A stretch of 64,000 bases of DNA from Peronospora farinosa (lineage: Eukaryota; Oomycota; Peronosporomycetes; Peronosporales; Peronosporaceae): positions 124,001 to 188,000 of the forward strand of contig CANTFK010000035.1 of assembly GCA_947646735.1 (NCBI GenBank), in the 5' to 3' direction. Positions 54,876-64,000 of this stretch are shown here, piece after piece (position 1 is the first letter of the stretch; every line of letters begins with the position of its first letter). Below the pieces are notes generated by a model, which saw only the letters and a list, made by a program, of their open reading frames with translations, was not told the DNA's origin and searched no databases. Both the position numbers and the translations under genes were made by a program.

Positions 54876-55878
54876 TAATTTAGGTCTCCAACTTCTTCAA
54901 CCACTGTAAAGGGCCCAATGAATCGGGGCAATAGCTTAGTAGTACCACCAGGTAGTAGAGAAATTGCATTTTTAAGTAGGGTAGCAGTACTTAATAGCAC
55001 TTTGTCCCCAAAACTAGATTGTTCATTGTTCTTGCGATCATGTTTGTTCGCATATTGTTTTTGCTTGTCCTGTGCGTTTTGCCATAGCGTCACGAACTTT
55101 ACGTATGATGGCTGATCGCTAATCCACGAAGCGCTGAGCTTCGCTCACGCTTTTAGCATCCAGCTCGCCTATGACGCCTCGAAGAGGTCGTTCACGGGTC
55201 GAAGCTGTTGACAACACTATAGTGTCATCATCAAGGAGCACAGTCATTTCTTGCCGTGCCTCCTTCCTGGCATCTATAGGTGTCGTGACCACTGCTAAAT
55301 TAGCAGTGTCACAAGGGCAACCTTGGCCCTCGTTGGCATTTGCGCCGAGCGAAGTGAGGGGCCCTCCCCCACTAAGACTCGGGCCGCGTACAAACGAGAC
55401 TGGCGTTCGAGGATGACGCAGTCCGTTAATGTAAAACGGTGTTTCACCCGTACTGGCGTGAACACTGTTATTAATAGCGAGCTCCACGAATGGCAATTAC
55501 TTGCTCCATTCTTTGGGAGTCGCTACTGTACGCAACACATCCGCCACGACTCGATTGGCCCGTTCCGTTTGGCCATCGGTCTGGGGATGATCAGCGGTTG
55601 ACATGTGGAGCTTGCTACCCAGCAGCTCAAACACATGTCGCCAAAAACCCGACGTAAAACGCGGATCCCGGTCCGATACTATGGACTCGGGCATCTTGTG
55701 TACTCGATACACATTATCCAGAAACAATAGCGTATTCTCTTTTCCTAAGATCTTGGTGCTACATGGTGCCAAATGCACCATCTTGCTCAGTCTGTCTACA
55801 ACGACAAAGAGCCTCGTCCTGTCTTTATGGTCAGGCGGTAAGCCAAACATGACGTCCAAACTGACCGACTTCCAACAT

Positions 55879-56901
55879 TCAGTTGGAATCGGCAATGGCA
55901 TTAATGGCGTACTGCAATGGCCATCTATATTCGCTCTTGTGAAGAGTGCGCTGACACTCTTCACAAGAGCGAACATAGTTGGCCATTCGACGATATAGGT
56001 GGGGCCACCAAAATTCCTCTGACACTTGTAAGAATGCCTTTGCACGGCCCAGATGCCCACTAGATGGCGCATCATGGCACTCGTGAAGTATCATCATCTT
56101 GAGATCTGTGTCATGAGGGACATAGATTCTCAAGGGATCACAGGGTGACAGTTGATGCCATGATAGGCCATCACTGTTACTGAAGCGATTAAGCTTCGCT
56201 TTGAGGTGCGACGGAAGGGTAACCTTTCGTCCACCAAAATGATCCAACAGCAGGCGACAATTTTCGTCCTGAGTGTAACATTCCTTGATATCGGAGGCCA
56301 TTGAGCTCGTCACATGGTAGGCCTTCATGGCTGCGAATATTGACGACTCAACTTGTGCATTCGCACGAAACACACTTTCCAGGTGTCTTGCCTCGAAGTC
56401 TGGTCGGCGCGATAACGCGTCAGCCAAGACATTCGACTTACCCAGCTTATATTCAACTTTCAAATTAAATTCAGAGAAGAATGTTAGCCATTTCGCCATT
56501 CTCGGCGAGAGGTGCGGTGAATTTATAGCGGTCCGCAGTGATGCGTGATCCGTATAAATCACAAAAGGTTCGGTGCCCAAGAGGTGCACCCGAAACTTTA
56601 CAAGGGCATGCTTAATTGAAAGTAGCTCCTTGTCATGCACAGGGTAATTCAGCTCGGCAGTTTTTAAAAGCCGAGACTGATAAGAAATGACACGGTCAAC
56701 GCCGTTGTCATCCTTCTGCATGAGCGCGCTGCCGATTGCAAAATTTCTTGCATGGCAGACGACACTAAAGGGCTTATCCCCGTCTGGCAATGCCAAAACC
56801 GGTGCCTCTACAAGAGATGGCTTCACTGATGTGAACGCATCTACTTGATCCTTTGACCAAGTCCATTCTGCATCCTTTTTCAAAAGGTCAGACAATGGCA
56901 T
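55879..56901 (-). pseudogene. RNase H and integrase zinc finger of element 3
   Basis: One open frame of 340 codons starts with LSDLLKKDAEWTWSKDQVDA (RT connection). RNase H follows: FSVVCHARNFAIGSALMQ, in which the first catalytic D is replaced by H, then LNYPVHDKELLSIKHALVKF and FVIYTDHASLRTAI. The H2C2 zinc finger is HECHDAPSSGHLGRAKAF with VRSCEECQR. It is the longest intact frame in the element. Confidence 0.85.
55926..55977. repeat. 23-bp inverted repeat in the integrase zinc-finger/core junction of element 3
   Basis: 55926-55948 and 55955-55977 are reverse complements at 22 of 23 positions, around a six-base loop. The frame changes right at this site. Confidence 0.85.
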
Positions 56902-57378
56902 AGCATACCGCTTGGGATTATTACTGCCGTTTTCGATACATCCGTAAATCTCATGAGAACCTGATAGTAGCCATCATTCAGATCCAACGCGGAAAAGATA
57001 GCTGACTTTCCCATGGAATTCAACAAGACATCTTTCTGCGGGATCGGCGTTTGCGTCGGAATGGTGGCTGTGTTCAGCTTATTATAAGCATGAGCCATCC
57101 GCCATCCACCTGTTTCTTTACGCACACAGAAGGTCGGGCTGCAGTGAGGCGACTTGCTCTTACGTACATTTCCCGCCTTGGCGCTTGTCGAAGAATTCAT
57201 CGATGAAAACGACTTGTTCCTTCGGCAACGGCCATTGCCTGGTCACACAATACTTGGTGCCAGGCTCCAGGTCAATTTCGTGCCTGATGCCCCTATTGGC
57301 TGGCAGGCGGCTCGGCACTTCTGCTGAAAACACATAATGATATTTACACAGAACATCATAGAACGGGCTGTCCTTCAA
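56895..57378 (-). pseudogene. Truncated reverse transcriptase of element 3
   Basis: It has [40 protein letters not shown] and FSALDLNDGYYQVLMRFTDV, but stops at PSGMLC and jumps directly to the connection region. About 400 bp found in element 2 at this point, with the YxDD-type active site, are missing. Confidence 0.8.
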
Positions 57379-58120
57379 GGCATCCCAGCCTTGAGCAACA
57401 TACCGTTTTCTTCTTGTCGGTTTCCAAGACGCTCTCGTTCATTGTGGACGACGAGCAACTGTCCACCACGTTCTCTTCTGAAACTGGTGCGAGTATCTCG
57501 TGGATCTTTCCTTCCTTTAGTTCGGACAGGAACAGATCCCACGTCATCTCCGAGAGATTTACTATCTCCTCGGCAGATGCCAAGACAAGTTGGAGCACCT
57601 CAACTGAGGATGCCTCCAGAATTTTGTCTTCGACGGCCTCGAACAACTCGCTCGTAGGTCCTTCCTCTTGTACCGAGACTGATCCAAGGGTCACTCGTTT
57701 CGACGTGATCTTGATCGTCTTAATACGTCTAGTGCTCGTTCTTCGAGTCACCACGACTTTTGACCTGGAAGAAGGTGTCGTTGCTGCCTCAGCTAACGCA
57801 CTTCTTCCAACCGCACCAGGCTCTTGGCTCTGTGCCAGTTCTTGTGGCGATTGACTTCTTGTCAGCCCACCATAAACTGCCACAGGCTCTCGGCTCTGTG
57901 CAGGACTATTGGACGCATGACTACCTGTCATCGCCCCATTCACTACACCAGTCTTTTCGACCTGGGTAGGAATATGTGTCACCTTGCTTTCCGCCAGTGT
58001 ACTTCCAACTACACCACTCCTTTCGATCTGGGTAGTTCCTGGTGTCGATTGATATATCGTCATTGCACCCTCGACTGTGTTGGACACAGCATCAATCGCA
58101 TAAGTCTCTCGCAAGAGCAC
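57356..58120 (-). pseudogene. Linker between protease and RT of element 3
   Basis: An open frame of 254 codons with repeated short units of the type GVVxGxxTxSxxxxxPAQSxEP and an acidic C-terminal half (EIVNLSEMTWDLFLSELKEG). It has no known domain. It corresponds in position to the acidic repeat-bearing linker of element 2. Confidence 0.65.
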
Positions 58121-58135
58121 ATCCTTTCCGGTGTC

Positions 58136-58555
58136 CTAGGTAGAGCTAGCGACTATTCGTGTACGCCAGTCTATCCATTTTTGGTGTTTAGCCAACCAAG
58201 GCATGCCTTGGATGAGGTCATACGGACTCTCCATACCTAGCACTGTGAACTTCTCTTTACAAGAGAAGTCACTGAAACTGAAGCCGAGTTCAACTTGAAC
58301 TCCCTCCGATTTGACGAGCGCGCCGTTCGCTAAACGAACGATCGCCTCTTCTCGCTTGTCATCCTGGCAAAGCGACTCATAACTAGCCGGTCTCTTTTTC
58401 AGAACCGCGAGTTTTGCAAAGCTTTGTGATGCACCCGAATCCACGAGAAGGGTCATCACTTGGTCATAGCCTCGTAATCGAACGCTATAGACCAACAGGG
58501 TTGAGGTTCGACCTTTCGGAACCTCAGGGACTATGCGACCCATTTGTTCGATCAC
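58136..58555 (-). pseudogene. Retropepsin of element 3
   Basis: The frame contains MTLLVDSGASQSFAKLAVLK (active site) and LGMESPYDLIQGMPWLAKH (second conserved block). The domain looks complete. Confidence 0.8.
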
Positions 58556-58564
58556 TCTGAACTT

Positions 58565-59674
58565 AGGGGTAGCTTCAGAGTCCGCGACAGTAGGGCATCC
58601 CGCCCCTACTGCGCTCCCGCATTTCCCGACCCATCTTGGGCAGGATCTGAACCCTTACGACGTGCACATTAGTTTTCGCACCTCCCTTCGGGTTGAGAGA
58701 CCTTTTGCTGGCTGCCTTAGCACCAGCAGCTACTTTGGCATATCAGCGAGCCATCATATGGCCTCGCTTGCCGCGCTTGTAGAAGATCACATCTGCATTG
58801 CCTAACTCCATAGGAGTGGCATCAGACTTCTCGGACTACGGCCTGTAATAGGCTGTCGCCGAGGCGCTTTTGTAGGATTGCTCCTCAACTATGGCAATGT
58901 CAATTGCCTCTTCCATCGTCGCTGGCACTTTTATAAAAAGGGGCTGACGCGATGGGCCGTGCCTACGTCCATTCATGAACGTGGCCACCTTGATACGTTC
59001 TGGTATCGGCTCCCCATTAATGGACACCGACAGCGAACGCATCTCCTGCACAAACTCTTGCAGAGAGTGTTTCGCCTGTCGTGCTTCAGAGAAGTGCGCC
59101 ATAAGCAACACTTCGTTGTTAGGCGGCTGATACATGGCGCGAATCTTTGTTTTAAAAATCGCCCATGATGGAAATGCATCAGCATTAGCCATCAGCGCAG
59201 AGTATGCCCACTCTGACGCTTTGCCACGCAAGTTGTACATGGTATACAACACCATTCTGGTGTCATCTTCGATGAGCTGCGCCACTCCACATTGCTCAAC
59301 TGCTAATAGCCAGTGAAAAATCGTGTGAGGGTTAGTTCCATCGACCTTCGGAGGGTCCATCCGAATGGGCCTCGGTTGAGCAGGCCGGGCAGAGAGCGTA
59401 TCAGCAGTTCTGTTGAGCGCCTCATTACGTGCTTGCTCAAGCCTAAGCTCATCCTGAGTCTTATCGATGAACTCAGCCGTAGCTTGGCTGTTTACCTCGG
59501 ACGCGTTTCTACGCTGTCCGAGCACAAACGCCTCAAATTGCTCCAACTGAGCAACATGTTGCTCAGGAGGACAATGCAAGAGATTGACCAGGGCTTTTCA
59601 CCAAGTCCCTGCGCCATATGCTCTGCCAACTCCCTATGATGTTGGGAGAGGTGAAGGAAGTCACTCCAGTCCAT
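58565..59674 (-). pseudogene. gag of element 3
   Basis: It starts MDWSDFLHLSQHHRELAEHM at 59674. A frame change near 59600 leads into the capsid frame 59579-58836 with IFHWLLAVEQCGVAQLIEDD, LRGKASEWAYSALMANADAF and HSLQEFVQEMRSLSVSINGE. Downstream at about 58750-58800 the zinc-knuckle remnant reads FYKRGKRGHMMAR, both cysteines of the first pair being lost. Confidence 0.8.
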
Positions 59675-59734
59675 ATTAAAGACTATCTTAACCACAAGCA
59701 CGCTCAGAGAGACGGGTCGTGGGAAGGACTACTA

Positions 59735-59743
59735 GTGCTACCA
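59735..59743 (-). promoter_or_regulatory. Candidate primer-binding site of element 3
   Basis: On the minus strand TGGTAGCAC follows two bases after the LTR end (TCTACA). It is identical to the site in element 2. Confidence 0.6.
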
Positions 59744-59745
59744 AG

Positions 59746-60345
59746 TGTAGACGGGCACTTCTACGAAGTTGCCTCGTGCTACTTAGCACACACCTTCAGC
59801 ACAAGCATCCGACCCTTTTACATATATAGCCAACCAGTAGTTAAGTTTATATTTAGTTATAATTCATTAAATATAGCTCAGTCTTAAATTTACTAAATCG
59901 AAAGTACTGCGCACGAGAAGCTGAAAAAGCTTCTGCGTGACCTCGGTGGCTTGTTGTTTAGAAATTCGTTGCACTCTCGCTTAAGCGAGAGGCAACTGGT
60001 GGTACGACTGCTTACGTAGTCGACCAACCACACAACCACCCTCGCACGTGAAGGTAAGATGGTCTAACCGCTTCCTCGCGCGACTCTTTAGAAGCGTATC
60101 CTGTCACATGAACTTAAATCTAGATTTAAAATCGCAACTGACGTCCTTCTGAGACGTCGCGATGCCTAGCTTCAACTAGCGTCATCCCTTCCCATGTGAA
60201 TCTATCAATGGATATCACATTCACGAGGGTGGATCACATTTGTGTATCGCACCCAAGTGACAGGTCAAAAGTAATCATAAATACTTTTAGACCAAACATT
60301 AAGTATATTAATTAATGTTTGCGTGTAACTAGATGCCCTGTTACA
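59746..60345 (-). repeat. 5' LTR of element 3 (about 600 bp)
   Basis: On the minus strand it starts TGTAACAGGGCATCTAG at 60345 and ends CGTCTACA at 59746. A related LTR starts at 63950 on the plus strand. Confidence 0.7.
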
Positions 60346-60732
60346 CACAATACACCGACTTTCATACTTATCAATAAACCTAAGTTAACTCAAAGCTTAA
60401 GGAAAGTAATAGATCGGTATACTGTCAGCGTAAAGTTTGTGCTACATGTTCGTTGGAACAACGGGTGAACACCCTTGCAGCAGAACTCCATATAGATAGG
60501 CGCATTTTGCACTAATAAAGCAATCAGATCTCCGTAACATATGTCAAATCAAAAAGCTGCACAGGCTGTTGACCAGCATTCAATCCCTTATATATAACTA
60601 GCTCTGAATTTATAATCCGCGCGATCCTTTCCGTCAAAACGACGGTTGAACACCCTAGTTGATTATATAATATAACCAATTCCAGTCTCCCACATTCCAT
60701 ATTTCTACCGAATACTCACCATAAACTCTAAT
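60346..60732 (+). promoter_or_regulatory. Upstream region of the effector gene, with Inr/FPR-like core
   Basis: CACATTCCATATTTCTAC at 60691-60708 resembles the oomycete initiator (TCAYTYY) followed by the flanking promoter element (CAWTTTNYY). A TATA-like run lies at 60664-60675. No gene is present. Confidence 0.45.
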
Positions 60733-62565
60733 ATGTCTATCAAGTCTAGCGTATACCCGAAGGCGCTGGTTGTCGCGCTGCTTGTATCTTTAACTACGAG
60801 CGTGATCAGCGCAGAAACAACACCTAAGGGCGTCGTGCGCAGCTCGGGCGCTTTACCTACGCTGAATGCGGCTTATACCCCGGTTTCGATCGAGCAGTAC
60901 TCAAGGTCAAGTGGAGCCATAACAACAAATGACGACACCAAGATTTTTGGAGAGAGGAAAACCCCTTCAGGAACTGCTACTATTCTAGAGCGACGTCTGC
61001 AAGGTATCGGCGCAGAACTTCAAGAGGAGTTGTCGCGTTTGAAGCAAGACTTGTTGAAACCTGACTCGGTGATAGCCAATCTACTTGATAGCTTTTTCTA
61101 TACCAAGTGGAAAGCCGTCATTAGGGGAAAGCATCCGGAATCTTCAGAAGCATTACAGTCCTTGTACTTGACCTTGTCACATCATTTCGGTGATGATGCT
61201 GCACTGGCCGAAGCTTTCGTTGCAGTAAAAAAAATCGGAAGACCCTGCAAGTTATGCCGCTGTAAAAGTGTTACATGCCCAGGTCCAGTGGTGGATAAAA
61301 GAAAAGAAAACCACAGACGAAGCTTTCACGCTTTTGAAGCTCGACCAAACAAATGGCAACCCATTTGCAAGTCCAATCTTTTCGCAGTGGAAAGCTTTCA
61401 TCACTTCCAAAAATTTAGAGAACCCGGAACCTGAAGAAGCGGCAACTCGCGAAATGTTCGACTGCTTGTCAAGTCATTACAAGGACGACGTTGTTCTGAT
61501 AAAGATTCTTGATGCAGAATATAAACTCGACAGTGCATTGAGTGATACTGCCAAGGATCTGCTTGATTTTCAGATCCAGAAGTGGAAAAACGATGGCAAA
61601 ACGGAGGAAGATGTTTTTACGCTATTGATGCTCGACCAAACAGATGTTAAGCAACTACTTGCAAGCTCAGCCTTCGATCAATGGCTTAAATTTGTCACAG
61701 ATAGCAGCCCAGAAGTCGAAAACAGAAAAAAAGCAGAATATGTATCAAACGCTTTGATGTGTCATTTCGATGACGAAGCTGCTGTGACCGAGGCTCTAGT
61801 GGCAGGGACAAAAATCGACTCTACGCGTTCTCTTACTTCCAGTCTGCTAAAAAAACAAATCGAAGAGTGGCGTAACAAAGGAAAAAAGCCGGAAGATGTT
61901 TTCACGCTATTGAAGCTCGACAGAAGAGCTGATAACAACCCATTTTTAAGTCCAGCCTTTTCCATATGGTTCGACTTCATCAGTTTGAACAACCCAGAAC
62001 CCATGGAAGCGGCAATTGGCGTGATGATTAAGACTATGTCAAGCCATTACAAGGACGATGTCCTTGTCAAGGTTCTCGTTGTGCAGGATTGGAAAGCAAT
62101 TCTATTATCGCTGACCATCTGCTAGAATTTCAGCTCCTCGAGTGGGAAAACGATGGTAAAACTGCCGAACAAGTTTCCACACTTTTGAAGCTTGACGAGT
62201 CAAGTCCTGATTTTGATATGATTGGGCTCGAAATGGTTTGGGTAGAATATGTTTACGTCCTCATACGAAGCAACCCGGATCTCTCCAACGTTCTCATGAC
62301 AGATGCCACAATGGCACGAATTGCAAAAATACTGGATAGCGCACCCGCGGACGACATGACATTGTCAGGAGTACGGGTGCAGGAGTTGCGAGATGAACAA
62401 TATACGCAGTGGATTCAGGGTGATATCACGCTGGAGAACGCCAAAGTAATGCTCTTGAAAGAAGGTGTGGACGAAAAGCTGATCAAGACAATTAGGAGCG
62501 GTTACGCCAACTTTTTACGTGAAACGCGTTATGAAGACCCACTACCTCGACTTAGACGAGTATGA
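60733..62565 (+). pseudogene. Secreted WY/LWY-repeat effector gene, broken by two frameshifts
   Basis: The first frame (60733-61434) starts MSIKSSVYPKALVVALLVSL, a signal peptide ending about residue 27. A polar region with two RSSGA motifs and NDDTKIFGER follows, in place of canonical RxLR and dEER. The body has helical repeats of the WY/LWY kind: a W in FSQWKAFITSKNL or FSIWFDFISLNNPEP, SSHYKDDV, then LLDFQIQKWKNDGKTEEDVF and TLLMLDQ-type helices. Parts lie in three frames: up to about 61236, 61240-62085, and 62085-62565. The first break coincides with a run of eight A at 61227-61234, the second lies near 62080. Such effectors act inside host plant cells. As read, only a truncated protein is encoded. 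A sequencing error in the A run cannot be excluded. Confidence 0.7.
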
Positions 62566-63391
62566 GAGCAATTGAAGGAAAAAGAGTTGGTATAATGCAT
62601 AATGAATTGCAACTCAATCTTCCTGTCCATAATTTCATTGTGTGAAGTTAAATGCGATTACTGCACGATCCCAAAACAATTTTCTTTTCTAGGGAAAGTA
62701 AATACTTTTACAAAGCGTGTTCAGCGATGCGTCGCCGAGCCTAAAGCTTTGCGAAACGAACTGGTCAGTCTAAATTTGTGCAGACCAAAATGCATTTCAA
62801 TTTTGTTAAACGCAACAGGGAACGAAGAATAAATCGTCGAGTAGCGTTTTGAAAAAAGCAATAAGTGTGACGCGGCCAAGACTTGCTCATTCGTGTTCGT
62901 TTGTGAAAAAATGGAACTAAGCTCACAAGCATTTAGCTTGAATTCCCGCGTACTACACAGTCCATAATTTTAAGCGCAAAGACTTATCGAACTGTATAAC
63001 ATCAGTGTTGCTAACACAATCAAACAACAGCCACGAGGTCGGGTGAATTAGCGATGATATAAAATTCTGGACTACGGTTTGAAGCATTTGTGTCGGTAGC
63101 TTCGTTAAAAGGCTACCGACACAAATCACTGAAACGCCGAGTTCTCCAAAACGATACTGATCAAAATTACTTATGCCTTACACACGCCATGTCCGATTAC
63201 TGTTATCAGTAGGAGTAGCAAGTGACATTGAAATTACTAGCTTAACGTGTAAGTTTTCTGCTAGTTGCTGTTTGCGCTATTTCGTATTAGTAAGGAATAT
63301 TGCAGCAGGCTCATCGACGGAGGCACTGCTACAGAACGGCTATGCACTGCATTGTCAATCCTATAACAGCCGATTATACACTGCTGGAACC
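62566..63391. other. Intergenic, no gene supported
   Basis: A 76-codon frame (62602-62832) has no coding-like features. A 15-bp perfect hairpin lies at 63086-63126. Confidence 0.45.
63086..63126. repeat. Perfect 15-bp inverted repeat with 11-base loop
   Basis: ATTTGTGTCGGTAGC and its reverse complement lie at 63086-63100 and 63112-63126. It may be the remnant of a small inverted-repeat element. Confidence 0.8.
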
Positions 63392-63949
63392 TGTAACGGA
63401 GTTACACGATGACTGTAACATCATACTACGGTTGAAGTTTCTATATTGCATGTAATGAATTCTTTATACCGATCCTTTCAAAAATGAGATATTATAGATG
63501 AGTGATATTATAAGGTATCAGTTTTAATACTGATACAGTAGTACTAAGTACAACATACATTGATGATTGAATGATTCCATATCCAGATACGAACGATGGC
63601 ATACTGTAATTACTGAATATTAATTTTAATTAGTGTAGAGTACTTGAAGAAGGATATTCATAGATCCTAATGCATAAAAAAATCAGTTCTCATTCTGAGT
63701 CGTAGAGTTAAAGCCGGTAATGGCTTGTTTCTCTTGTGCACTTCGTGCGTTAGTTCCTCGAATCTTCAAGCTCCTAGCTTGTTCTTTCACTCTGTGTGGT
63801 GGCTCTCAGAACCCCTAGGCTTATTGCTGGTAGACTAAAAGTTCCTCCCAGATTCGTAGAACCGGTAAACTTTGAGCCGTTTACTTAGTTCCGTAGAACG
63901 AAGTGGCTTTTAGTCGCAATTTATTATGTTTTAAAGCTAAATGGCTTCT
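63392..63949 (+). repeat. Diverged LTR of the element 2 family, cut by another LTR
   Basis: It starts TGTAACGGAGTTACACGATG and follows the 47177-47814 LTR with many changes. It stops at the equivalent of AGGCTT, before the normal CTACA end. Confidence 0.75.
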
Positions 63950-64000
63950 TGTAACTGGCTAATAGTTACACGAGTCCGTTAAGTATATGTTACTTAACAG
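63950..64000 (+). repeat. Start of an element 3-type LTR, running out of the window
   Basis: TGTAACTGGCTAATAGTTAC at 63950 and the following bases match the minus-strand LTR start at 53204 downward. It appears to have inserted into the older LTR to its left. Confidence 0.7.

Larger units (their letters stand above)
54740..56075 (-). pseudogene. Integrase of element 3
   Basis: The catalytic core has SLDVMFGLPPDHKDRTRLFV, VSDRDPRFTSGFW and STADHPQTDGQTERANR. After a frame change at about 55497, 55496-55119 continues (MPFVELAINNSVHASTGETP) and ends in an acidic insert. 55093-54740 carries the C-terminal barrel (KLLPRFIGPFTVVEEVGDLN). There is no chromodomain. Two palindromes interrupt the normal sequence, one in the zinc-finger/core junction and one at the C-terminus. 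Confidence 0.8.
52860..60345 (-). mobile_element. Ty3/gypsy LTR retrotransposon (element 3), minus strand, inactive
   Basis: On the minus strand the order is LTR, primer site, gag, protease, linker, RT, RNase H, integrase, antisense region, LTR. The LTRs are strongly diverged from one another, so the insertion is older than element 2. No chromodomain is seen after the integrase. Parts of RT are deleted. Confidence 0.85.

Noticed and set aside
61227..61234. Programmed frameshifting at the A8 run of the effector gene
   Set aside because: A second frame break further down and the lack of any known precedent in effectors make plain mutation or sequencing error more likely.
62602..62832. Small cysteine-containing frame after the effector gene
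   Set aside because: Short, no signal peptide and no similarity recognised; likely chance.

Overview
The window looks like nuclear DNA from a plant-pathogenic oomycete of the Phytophthora/downy mildew group. The reasons are compact, short-intron housekeeping genes (GT..AG introns, mostly 50-120 bp), a secreted WY/LWY-type effector gene, and decayed Ty3/gypsy elements packed around the genes. The exact species cannot be read from the sequence.

Layout. 1-13.4 kb is transposon wreckage: a degenerate dual-RNase-H, chromodomain Ty3/gypsy element (element 1), a pol fragment of a second family, and nested LTRs. 13.4-39.7 kb is a gene island: glutathione synthetase, syntaxin-18-like SNARE, an effector-like remnant, an ALG8 remnant, an ERV/thioredoxin PDI, an EF-hand protein phosphatase, V-ATPase subunit A, NOB1, glucose-6-phosphate 1-epimerase, SPRTN protease, an MLF-like protein, a TPR protein, ribosomal protein eS25, a DHX35-type helicase and a PX protein. 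40.66-47.81 kb is Ty3/gypsy element 2 with 99% identical LTRs but a broken interior. 48.5-52.4 kb is a second small island: PTAR1-like protein, a RING1-RAWUL Polycomb-type E3 ligase, and a PHO88/SND3-like ER protein. 52.9-60.3 kb is Ty3/gypsy element 3 on the minus strand. 60.7-62.6 kb is a frameshifted WY-type effector gene, followed by further LTR sequence to the window end.

How things relate. Several island genes are in divergent pairs with short shared promoters (VMA1/NOB1, eS25/DHX35, MLF/TPR), and ATTGG/CCAAT boxes recur upstream of genes. Effector-type sequences lie beside repeats or pseudogenes, as expected for a two-speed filamentous pathogen genome.

The most unusual observation is that all three Ty3/gypsy elements carry coding-like sequence in antisense orientation between the end of pol and the 3' LTR or terminal region. 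In elements 1 and 3 this encodes coiled-coil plus Arg/Ser-rich proteins. This resembles the antisense extra ORFs of some plant Tat-lineage elements, and I know of no description of it in oomycetes.
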